Shown: piece by piece, positions 1 through 10,085 of the stretch
Position numbering within the stretch: the stretch's first letter is position 1
Layout of the letters: every line of letters starts with the position of its first letter
Assembly: GCA_002778195.1 (NCBI GenBank)
Contig: PCDI01000007.1
Coordinates: 605,127 to 669,126, forward strand
DNA: 64,000 nucleotides
Direction of reading: 5' to 3'
Origin: Raffaelea ambrosiae
Taxonomy: Eukaryota; Ascomycota; Sordariomycetes; Ophiostomatales; Ophiostomataceae
Notes under the pieces: generated by a model
The model's database searches: none
The model's input: the letters and a program-made list of their open reading frames with translations, nothing else
Told to the model about the DNA's origin: nothing
Translations under genes and position numbers: made by a program

Positions 1-470
1 CCCCAACCCTGTCCCGGGGGTGTGTGCAGGTTTTAGTTCGAGTTCTTAGTCTCTGCGCACCCCTCCCCCTCGGCTGTCTCCCCAAGTGTCGATATGTACG
101 TACCCTCCGAATCTGTCTGCTGGGAATCTGATGCATCATAGTAGAGCAGCGCGGCCCAGAGACTGCGAAGACTGAGAGGGACCATAATATTTATTATATT
201 ACATCCAGCATCCGCATCTCGAAATGCCCGTCTTCCTCGATGCTCCCACTCTCTTTTCCGACTTACACGACCCATCTTGCCGCTCTACTTAAGCAAACAA
301 TAGTCCCATCTTGCACAACTCTGCGCAACCACACTCGACTTTCTATTGTGTATTTGTCTCTCCTTGTTTTTTCCTTCCTCGCCCCTCGCCCTCCTTTGCT
401 TGTGTCTCTCTCCTCTTGTCGCCTCGTCTTCTTCTCGATGCTTGTCTCTCCTTGCTCGTAGTGACGCCTC
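1..470. other. window start, upstream region of the C2H2 regulator
   Basis: No gene is recognised here. The stretch from about 330 is a pyrimidine-rich (CT) tract of the kind found in fungal promoters and 5' leaders, and it runs straight into the reading frame of the zinc-finger gene. The true transcription start, or a further 5' exon, could lie here or outside the window. Confidence 0.5.
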
Positions 471-1196
471 GTGAGCACAAAAAGTATAAGAAGACTTTGT
501 TCTGTGTCGCCCATCGTCTCCCTCTCCTCGCTACCGGTTGCACAGACTTGTCTCTCTCTTATTTGTCTCTCTCTCTTTGTCTCTTCGATCTCGACAAGCT
601 CAGCTCCTTGTGTCTCGTCTGACGACCCTCCCACAACAACAACAACAACAACAACAACTACTACTACTACTACTTCTACTACTACACCTCCTGTGTCTCC
701 TGTTGCGCGCGTCAAGCTGCCTCCTCCGGACGTCATATCAGCTTCTTTTCCTTATACTTCTTCTCTCCCCCCCCCTCCACCACCTTCTTCTTTTTCACAG
801 CAACAACAACAACAGCAGCTGCCGCAACAACAACAACATCCGTTTCTTCCGCCGCCTCCTCCTCCTCCTCCTCCCCCCCCTCCTCCTCTTCCTCTCCCTC
901 CTCCTCAACCACAGCCAGGCGCATCGCCTTCCTGGACCTCCTTCCAGGCTCCCTCGGTGGTCAGTAACGACCTCTATCGTCCGGTCGCTTCGCCGGACAT
1001 CAACACCGGCAAACTGGCTCTCGCCGCTCCGCCTCCGCAGCCTCCGCACTGGGCCCCGTGGTCCCAGCAGCAGACGAGCGCGCATTACGTGCTGCTGGAC
1101 GCGCCGTCTGTGATGTCCTACGATGCCCGACCACCATCGCCGCCCACACACCAGCATCAGCAGCAGCAGCAGGAACAGCAACAGCACCACCAACAA

Positions 1197-1235
<39 letters not shown>

Positions 1236-1532
1236 CAACAACATAACCAGCAGCAACACGACCAACAACAGCAGCAGCAGCAACAGCAGCAGCAACACAG
1301 CCGGTCACCATATCAGCAGCAGCCCTCGCCGGGCCTCGACCGGGCCAACATGATGGCCACGGGCTCGCCGTTCATGATGGGGGCCGGCTCGTACGTAGCG
1401 GGGCCGCCGGCCGTGTCGTCGTCGGCGGCGGGCGTCGGCGCACAAGGCATGGTCACGGCCGGACCGTCGCCCACGACGGTGGCGCCGCGCATGGTCTCGA
1501 TGGCCTCGTCGTACCACCAGCAGCAACAGCAA

Positions 1533-1566
<34 letters not shown>

Positions 1567-3766
1567 AGTCGCACCACCACCACCAGCAACAGCAGCAGCA
1601 GCAGCAGCCCTCGTCGGCATCGCTGCCCTCTCTGCCCATGAGCATGGCGCCGCAGCCCTACGGCAACACGGCTGCGATCCCCCGCTCGATGAACACGCCG
1701 CCTCTGCCACCCTCGCTGCTGCTCTCGTCGTCTTCGCCACAGCAGCAGCACCCGCAGCAACGGCGCATGGGGGCCGACAAGCAGCAGCAGCAGCAGCTGG
1801 TGGACGAGGCGTCGGTGAGCATGGCGGATCTGACGGCGCCGCGTCTGGACACGAGCGTGTGGAAGTCGTCGTCGCCGCCGATGACGAGCCTGGCGTCGCC
1901 GTCGTCGGTGTCGACGGGCCCCTCGAGCGCGTCGTATCTGGTGACGGCGGCGCCCAAGCCGCAGTTCTCGACGCAGGTGGACATTCTCATGCGCACGATC
2001 CAGTCGAACAAGGAGGACGGCAGCGGCGGCGGCGACGACCGGTCGTCCACCAAGCACAACTCGCCCTTCCCGCAACAGCAGCAGCAGGCGCACAACAGCA
2101 ACATCAACAACAACAACAACGGCAGCGGCGGCAGCAGCAGCAACGAGATGGACCCGCGCGGCGGCGACCCTGCGTCGTCCTACTTCCCGTCGGCGTCGCC
2201 GACGGCGTCGGTGGCCCAGAGCGACGAGACGGTCGAGCCCGTGCAGAAGCCGTACGCGTGCGACTTTCCGCAATGCAAGATGACGTTTTGGCAGAAGACG
2301 CATCTGGACATCCACCGGCGGTCGCACACGGGCGAGAAGCCATATGTAGGTGAAGAGAAGAGGAGAAGAGAAGAATACAAGAGAAGAAAAAAGGAAACAA
2401 AAGCTAACGTTTGCACAGCGCTGCAGCCAGCCTGGATGCGATGCCCGCTTCTCGCAGATGGGCAACTTGCGGGTGAGTTGAACCCCCTTGTCTCTCCTCT
2501 CGTACTCTCCGGTCGGACACCGAGACCGCTAACCATGGGACAAACGGGCAGACCCACGAGCGACGCCACACGGGCGAGCGGCCGTTCCGGTGCGACGACT
2601 GCGGCAAGTACTTTGCGCAGCGCGGCAACCTCAAGGCGCACCGCAAGACGCACCTGCACCTGCAGCCGTTTGAGTGCCGGCTCGACGGCTGCACCAAGCG
2701 CTTCACCCAGCTCGGCAACATGAAGGCCCACCAGAACAAGTACCACGTCATGGCCCTCCAGGAGCTGACCGCCAAGTTTGCCGCCGCCGCCGCCGGCGAC
2801 GCCGCCGCCGAGAACTCCATCACCGACGCCGACCGCGAGCTCTTTGCCTACTTCTCCGGCCTCTACAAGAACAGCAACAAGGGCATCAAGGGCCGCGGCA
2901 AGCACCGCCGCGTCCGGCCCGAGATGCCCAAGGTCAGCAAGGGATCCGCCGCCGCCGCCGCCGCCGGGGGGTCGGGATCCGCAGCCATGGGCGCCGTCGG
3001 AGGAGGAGGAGGCGCACTGGCCGCTTCCGCCGCTGCTTCGCGCCGCACGCGCGCAGGCCGCAGTGCGGCCGCCCGGGCGGCGGCGGCCGAGGCGGCGGCG
3101 GCCAACAGCGCCGCAGCAGCCGCGGCAGCGGCCAACATGAACAGCATGGCCATGGGTGGCATGAACCCGATGGGCGGGCCGGGCGGCCCCATGGGCCTGG
3201 GCGGTCCGATGGGCCTGGGAGGTCCGATGGGTCTGGGCGGCCCCATGGGCGGCCTGCCCATGGGGCACCACCACCCGCACATGCAGCCGCAGCAGCAGCC
3301 GCAGCCGCAGCCGCCCCGGCATCTTGCACACCAGCATCCCCACCAGCACCCGCAACAACACCAGCAGCGGCCCATGCCCATGCTCCCGGGCGGCCTCCTC
3401 CACCCGCCCACGTCCACGACGGCCTTCTCGAACAGCAACAACAACGGCGGCGGCGGCACCAACAACAGCAGCAACAACCGTCTGCACTCGCCCTCGTCGG
3501 CCAACATGCTGCCGTCGGCCATCCTGCCCTCGTCCGCGTCCGCCTCGATGAAGGGCCTGTCCCCCACGACCGCCGTGTCCACGCCGACCGATGCCAACGG
3601 CTACCCCCTCTACCCGCCTCCTCCCCAACCGCCACAGCAGCAGCAGCAGCAGCAGCAGCAGTCTCCGGCCGTCTCGTCTCCCTACGGCCCGGCCAGCCTG
3701 GGCAACCTCGTCGGCGGCAACAACAGCCCCATCCGCAGCAGCTACGGCATGTCCCAGCAGCAACAA

Positions 3767-3798
<32 letters not shown>

Positions 3799-4048
3799 AC
3801 AGCAGCAGCAGCAATTGCCGCAGCTGCCACCGCCAAGCCTCGCAGGCCACCACCACATGGGAGGCCCGCGGGCGCCGCTGCATGTGCTGCCGAGCCACCG
3901 CGGCTCGCTCAATGACAGCCCGCGGAGCGCCACCAGCACGACGTCGACGCACCAGTTCCCGCCGCCGCCCCAGCAGCAGCAGCAACAGCGCTACGACGAC
4001 GACGCGGTGCGCGGCAGCGATCTCCGGTTCTGCGACAGCGTCTACTAA
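471..4048 (+). CDS. Azf1-type C2H2 zinc-finger transcription factor with polyglutamine tracts
   Basis: Nuclear DNA-binding regulator. I read three exons, 471-2345, 2419-2472 and 2552-4048, giving about 1141 residues. Both introns are phase 0 with branch sites GCTAAC/GCTAACC, and both fall inside the finger array. Four consecutive fingers lie at about residues 595-710: YACDFPQC..H, RCSQPGC..H, FRCDDC..H and ECRLDGC..H, joined by TGEKPY and TGERPF linkers. They are followed by the ALQELTAKFA and YKNSNKGIKGRGK region that I remember from filamentous-fungal Azf1-like proteins. The first ~590 and last ~400 residues are low complexity: Gln, Pro, Ser and Ala runs, plus GGPMGLGGPMG repeats near 3170-3260. 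The yeast relative Azf1 is a glucose-responsive regulator; the role here is unknown. The start is uncertain: 471 is the first in-frame ATG, but the leader-like composition before about 700 leaves room for a later start or an upstream exon. Confidence 0.85.
1156..1300 (+). repeat. CAG/CAA tract, polyglutamine 1
   Basis: Nearly uninterrupted CAG and CAA codons with a few His and Asn codons, in frame within the C2H2 regulator. The mixing of CAG with CAA suggests an older, partly stabilised repeat. Confidence 0.9.
1516..1617 (+). repeat. CAG/CAA tract, polyglutamine 2 with a His cluster
   Basis: A run of about 17 Gln codons, a short SHHHH segment, then about 8 more Gln codons, inside the N-terminal half of the C2H2 regulator. 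Confidence 0.9.
3637..3814 (+). repeat. CAG/CAA tracts, polyglutamine 3
   Basis: Two Gln runs, about 3637-3660 and 3755-3814, separated by a Ser/Gly/Asn-rich linker, in the C-terminal half of the C2H2 regulator. The second has about 20 Gln codons. Confidence 0.9.
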
Positions 4049-6262
4049 AGGGGGCAATGAAGTGGAAGGCAAGCCAACCCAAATTTAAAAAATAAAAAAA
4101 AGAACCCCAAAAAAGAGAAACGGACGGAACGGGAATCTTGGTTTTCAGCGTTTGATTATCCTTTTTTATTTTGTTCCTGGAGTGTGAGCGTTCTATGTTT
4201 TGTTTTGTGCGTGTATGTTGTTTGCCTCATTGTTTCTTGGAGTTTTTTTTTTCTTTAAACTTTCTCTTTTCCTTTACTTTCCTATACTTTTATTTAACTC
4301 CTTTATTTCCCTCTTTTCATCATTGCTTTGCACTGTTTTGCTTTGCTCTTTGCCTGGGCCAGGCTGTCTGAAGCACAACTACTATTATCTATTTATATAT
4401 TCATTGGGAGGATCACTGTCACTTCTGTCGTCATATTTTGCTTTTTCTGTTTCCTGTTCTTTGTGTTCTTGTGTTTTCTTCTGTCGTGTTGATCTTTGTG
4501 TTTGTTGTTTGGTGTGCGAGTGTACCAAAAACAACAACCACAAAAACACAAAAACACAAAAAAACAAAGCCACCCAAAGATGCGTTTTTTCCCAAGGGGA
4601 ATATCAAGAGGAGGGCTTTTACTGGACTACGGCCTGGGGTAGGGGTAACCGGGGGGGGCTTTACGCGCTATGGGCTAGGAAATTATGGCAAGGCCAGCCG
4701 GTGTTTTTTTTACTATTATTCGGGCACAAGGAGGAGGACAAAGTCCCCTGAGAGGATGGCTATCTGTTTTTGTGTTTTTTGTTTGTTTGTTTGTTTGTTG
4801 TTTTTTGCGTTGTTTGCTTACTCGCTTCGGGGGGGCAGAAGGCCTCCCAACATATTTCTGCGTTGTGGGAGGGCTGGCTACTTTTTGCTTCGCAGAGAAT
4901 GGGAAAGGAAAGGGGGGGGGGCTTCAGGGACAACAGGACAGTGTACGAGTTGAAAGAAAGAACGCAGGAGAGCGAAGAGCTTTTGGGAAAAAAAAGCTCA
5001 CCCTCCCCTTTAGGAGGATTGCATTGGAGGCTGATTTGTCTTTTTTTTTCTTTTTTTTCGAGCCTTTTTGTTCTGCGTGCTGCCTTTTCTCTTTTTCGTT
5101 GATAGTCCTCTATGCTCTGCATTTCACTCATCGTGACTTACAAGGGATATTAGTCCCTTCTTTGTCTCTGTCTTTGAATAATTTAACTCTTTTTTTTTTT
5201 GATTCACTGATTCTCATGCTCTCGTGGTGAATGGCTTTTGAGTGGCTCACAAGGGACGGGCGCCACACGCATGTTTACCAGGAAACAGGGGCGGCCAATT
5301 TGTTTTTGGTTATATCTGTCCTGCGATTTGAAAGCCTCTGTGTGCTTGTTTGTTTACTCTGGTCTGTTTCGCAGCCACGGCTCTGACACTGATTTGGACA
5401 CGAACAACACACGCAGAACCCATCACAAAAGGAGATCTTGAACTTGAGAAAGAAAAAAAAAGAAAGTAGAAAATCCAACCCATTCGAAGCCCCAGTCATA
5501 CGAGAAAACATATGACATGATCCAATGTGACGAGAGACAAGACTGCAATTCTACGGTGAGTGAGATGACGCCCTGCTGCGACTTGCATCTGGCGACCATC
5601 CTTTCAAAAACGGGCAACTTCGCCGACACCCCTTGACGGACACTGTCTCGAGTACGCATCTGCAATCCTTGCCGATCTTGCCGCCCACCGGATACCCCCC
5701 CCCTTCCCTCTCTCTCATCTTGACCGTCTGGGTGGCGTCTTTGGGGCAAAATTCGACAAACAAGTATCTGACCGGCAGGGCAGAGCTGGCATCCCAGCTG
5801 CTCTTTCAGCCCGCTTTTTTTTGTCGCCTTCCCTCCTCAGCTTCTCGAGACCTAGACCCTTCATCGAACGTCCTCAGGAGGGCCCCCATCACCCAACACG
5901 GGGTTCAGCTGACCCCATTGGGGGGGGGGAGGGAGGCAACTGCACAAAAGGTTAAAATTTGATATGACTTTTTTTTTCTTTTATCCGGCTGAGAAGGAAG
6001 CAAGAAGAGAGAGAGAGAGGGGGAGGGGGGTGCTGTTTGGTTTGCCGAAGGTTGGCACATGATACTCGTGATAGGAGACAAGAAGTCTTTTTTTTCGACC
6101 AGTCACTCTGGGCCTTCTAGTTCCTCCTCGGCTTCTTCACCTACGGGGAAAGGGCACACTGTTCCGAGAAAGAAGCGGGACGCCACCCATGAGAGAGAGA
6201 GAGACAGAGAGAGAGAGAATAAAAAAAGAAAAGAAAACCCGTGCAGGAGGAATATGTATATC

Positions 6263-6344
6263 GTATGCAAGCTACTTTTTTTGGTACCCTTACAGTGCAC
6301 CATCTGTCGTGCATGCAAAAGCCTTTTTTTGGTATCTTTACATG
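6263..6344. repeat. imperfect direct repeat, about 33 bp twice
   Basis: The copies at 6263-6295 and 6309-6344 share the pattern GTATGCAA..CTTTTTTTGGTAYCYTTACA. They are non-coding and of unknown origin. Confidence 0.6.
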
Positions 6345-7321
6345 GACTAGTTCCAATTCATATGCAACGAGCACGCCAGAGGAAAAGATACTGTGTACCG
6401 CCCCCCGAAAGCCAGGAGAACGTTTTTTTTGTTGCTCAACAAAAAAAAAAAAACCAAAGAAAACCACCGAGTTTCACAGCAGGAGCCTCTGTGGTTGGCT
6501 GCTTCTTGATTTGCGGCAGGCGAAAGGACGGCCGACGACCAAAGCACGACATCCCTCATAGGAGGCAGCCTTGAACCGGCTGACGGGTGTGTGTGTTCCA
6601 TACTCCAAGGCTGATATTTACTTGTATGAGCAGCTGGCCTTCTTTGAATCGGGTGGCCTCTATCCCAGCACCCGCTGTTGGCCCGAGCAAAGGTCTTTGC
6701 CTCCTACAATCTATTCTGTCTGGTCGGCCCGCATACCACACACACACATACGCATGCACGGTACACTACTGAATGCTCTTCTGGGAACTACATAGTACAG
6801 CTCACAAACACTTCCCCCCTTCCGGGCCTCTGTCAGGCTCCCCATACCCACCTTCCAGACCTGTCCAGAAAGCCGTTTACGCCCCTGCTCAAACAGGAAA
6901 CAGCCCGGAGTGTAATAAGAAAGGAACACGGAAGGCGAGCCAGATGGGTGGAGGCAAAAAAGAAAGAAGTGGAATAAGGAGAGAAGAGGGAAGGAGGGAG
7001 GACGGGACTGATGGGAACGGGTGCGGAAGGGTGGACACTGGGTGAACCAGGAAAACGGGGTGCAGGGCGGGACAGTGCGGGCAATAACAAAAAGGCGAGA
7101 TAGTGGACGATCATAAAACAACGTACATATGCAACCATGGTTATACCGTGCAGAGAGTATGCTGGTGGGGGAGATGAAGCTGGTAGAGGAAGAATCAAAC
7201 CAGACCTCAAGGGGGAATGCTACGCATGAAAAAGAAGAAAAGAAAAGAAAAAATGCCTACATGTTCATGATGAAATAGCATTTGGGGGCTGATTTGAGCT
7301 GTGCAGAGAATATAGACAAGG

Positions 7322-7339
7322 GTGTGTGTGTGTGTGTGT
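7322..7339. repeat. TG microsatellite
   Basis: Nine TG units in the convergent spacer. Confidence 0.85.
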
Positions 7340-8187
7340 ACATGGTCCGCCGACTCTTGTTCTTTGTCTTTTTTTTGCTTGAGAATCTCCAAATGCACGA
7401 GAAAGCAGGTGCAGACAAATGACAGACAAGTGCCTTCACCGTACCAAAAGACAAGGGAAGTAGATAGACAGGAAGAGAGGGGGGGTGTACGAGGCAGAGA
7501 GCCAGAGAGAGATGTGATTTTCTTGCTAGATGACAACGGCAAGAAAGAAAGAAAGAAAAGGAATTCTACAGGGATCTTCGCTTTCCAACCCCGTCCTTAT
7601 CCCTCTTAGGGCTGCACATCGCCGCACTGTTGCGCTAAGAGTTTCTCTTTTCAGGCTTTCTCTTTCTCTTGTATCTATTCATTTCTCTGTCTATTGGGTC
7701 ACTGGCAAATGTTGTCGACAAGATAGTGCTGATTAGTTGCTTGGTTTTTTTTGGGCAATCTGTCACATTTTCTGCAGAGAAAGAACCAGAAAAAAAAAGT
7801 GAGCTGTCAGATGTGAATTCATAGTTTGAGCCAACATAAGCAAAACAAGACCAAAAGAGGCAGAACACAAAAAAAGGCAAAAGCCAAGATCGGCCACAGA
7901 CTATATTATTGTTTCTCACACGCGCTATTATATCCCCCCTCCCCAGACTTACACGATTTTGGTATTGTAGTACGAGTGGTTTCTCGGGGGTAAACCAGAC
8001 AGCCTTGGGGTCGTTTCTTGCCGTCTCCCCCGAATCAACCAACAAAAAAAGTTGGAAAAATGTTTATTGAGTCTGGGGTGTGACACCAGGCTTGTCAACT
8101 AAGTTGCTATTCTTTTTGCTCTTCTCCATGTGCTTTTGTCTATGCTCCGTCCGCACTCGCACTCTGCATGCCATCCGTTATCAGCCT

Positions 8188-8203
8188 CCCCCCCCCCCCC
8201 CCC
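8188..8203. repeat. C homopolymer, 16 bases
   Basis: A run of sixteen C in intergenic DNA. Such runs are sequencing-error prone and could form G-quadruplex or i-motif structures. Confidence 0.85.
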
Positions 8204-9498
8204 AGCCGTCTTCGCAACAACCAGTAGGCGAGTTTCCTTCACCGTCATAAGAGAAGCCTAGTCCTATCTTCGAAAAGATTCCATGGAGGGAGAAGGAAAT
8301 CTTTCAAGAAACAAAAAAAAAGCAATATGGCAAAAAGTGTCTAGCCTCTTGGGTCTGGCCTGCAGGGATCCAAGGCAGAGCTAGATCGACCAAAAGTAGA
8401 CTAGAAGAGGGGAAGCTGAGAAGCAGAGGCACAGGCCGAGACAGCAAGAGTGAGAAGAGACAGCAGAGAGCGAAGAAGCGCACAACGGGAGAACGGGAGA
8501 CCATGCTAGTGAGAGCCAGAGGCCGGAAGACTGCCGTCGAGAAGAAGGGCGATTCTGTTGGAGACTAACGTTTAGCAATGGAGGGGGTGCCTATAGAACG
8601 ATCTCTGGGATTTGTGTCTGCTTTCTTGACTGATTTCTTGATTGACTTTTCAATTTTTGAACTTCGTTTCCTTGTATTCTTTCCATGTTGCCTGGTTTGC
8701 CCTTCTTTTTAGTCCCCTCCTTCCTTTCTTCCGTTGGCAGGAAAGCAGGAAAGCTGGGGACACCGAAGATGCTCCGGGCAAGCCGCCGAACAGAGAAAAA
8801 GAAGGAATCTACGCGGAGGAAAACATGGCCAGAAGGGGGTGTGCGTGCAGGTGTCGAGAGGCCTTTCGACCTCTCTCAGCTGGTCTGGGGTTGTCGCCAT
8901 CCATATCCCCAGATTCTTCTTCCTTGTCTCCGGGTTCTTTTTTAGCCCTGTTTCCCCAGCTTCTTTCCCTCCTCCACACCCCCGGACTGTCAACTGTCAG
9001 TCTTTGTTCGTCCTTGGTTTTGGTTCCGTTCATCAGCCAAGGAGGAAACAAACGGGCCAATCAGATGGGGGCCTCGCGACTGTACGCAACGTATTGGACC
9101 CATGCACAAGGCAGGGGAGGGGGGGTTTGCCATCTTTTTTTTTTTCCCTTGTTTTCTTTTTCTCCTTGCTGTCCCTCCTCGGTCAGGCATTTCAGTCGAC
9201 AATGGACGACGACATTGCGGAGAAGGAGTCTACTATCGGACCCCACGACGACGCACCCATGCATGTACCAACGTACGAATAAAAAAGAAAAAAAAAACCC
9301 CAAATCCAACATCCTGTGATGGACCCTCCGAGACGGGGCCGCATCGTATCTTTTCTTCCCCCCCTTCGTCTGTCTTGCATCCTTCCGATGGGGAAGCCGG
9401 GGAGAAGAATTGAGGCGGAATGGGGCGCGGAAAAGGCTCTCGATGCCGGCCCATCACATGACAGACAGTACGGGAGAGGGCGTACCACACACCAACAT

Positions 9499-9519
9499 AC
9501 ACACACACACACACACACA
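9499..9519. repeat. AC microsatellite
   Basis: About ten AC units in the convergent spacer. Confidence 0.85.
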
Positions 9520-9968
9520 TCCTCGCTCTCTTCTTTTGTGTCGTCGTCGCACTAACAACAACCCAGACGCATGCATGCAGATGCAACATGCACGGACAAG
9601 CACACTTGCTGGAAAGATACGCCCGGAAGAATAAAATAAAGCATTTGGAAGACCAGAGAAGCGTCTTGTGAACAGAAAGAAGCCAAAAAAAAAGAAAAGA
9701 AATTACATTTGGTCTTGGTATTGCCTGTCCTCTTGCCTGAATGTTGTCCCTGTAACTATGTCCTTGTATATCCCATGGTTGTTGTTTCTTTGCTCGCTAT
9801 GCTTCCCCCCAAGACAGGACCCCCTGCCTGACATCGTCCATGTCGGTATGCACTCTCCAATGAATGCACCTCTCTCCAAATAGCCCCAGACGGCGAAGTT
9901 TGCTAAGAAACAACCCAGTCTCTCTGGAACATTCTGTTGCCCTCTCGGGTAGCTCGTACACGCATAAA

Positions 9969-10001
9969 CACACACACACACACACACACGCACACACACA
10001 C
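9969..10001. repeat. CA microsatellite
   Basis: About sixteen CA units with one G interruption, about 85 bp beyond the stop codon of the ZW10 gene and probably within or next to its 3' UTR. Confidence 0.85.
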
Positions 10002-10085
10002 GCCTGATTAGGCCCATTAAGTTAACGTCATTCTCATAGGTCGTCTCACCTTCGCAGGCGCTTCCTTGTCTCCTTTCTCCCCTCT

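Larger units (their letters stand above)
4049..10085. other. 6-kb convergent intergenic region without a recognisable gene
   Basis: This lies between the 3' ends of the C2H2 gene (+) and the ZW10 gene (-). The DNA is rich in A, T, G and C homopolymers and microsatellites. Open frames exist on both strands, the longest at 8642-9319 (225 codons), but their translations are Ser/Pro/Phe/Lys-biased and match no family I know. Strong branch-plus-acceptor patterns occur, for example CACTAACAACAACCCAG at 9550-9566, but I could not build a convincing exon chain. Long 3' UTRs, non-coding RNAs or orphan genes are possible. Confidence 0.6.

Noticed and set aside
2180..4072. 630-codon minus-strand open frame
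   Set aside because: Antisense to the zinc-finger gene; its Leu and Val runs are reverse readings of the CAG and GCC repeats.
7735..8045. Minus-strand intron-like pair (GTAAGT near 7950, AACTAATCAG near 7735)
   Set aside because: The joined frame has no ATG and ends after about 10 codons of the second exon.
8642..9319. 225-codon open frame in the convergent spacer
   Set aside because: Composition shifts along its length, no family resemblance, and it spans T and A homopolymers; not supported as a gene.
9499..10001. CA repeats as a possible CRISPR or telomere-like array
   Set aside because: They are plain dinucleotide microsatellites without spacers or a telomeric unit.
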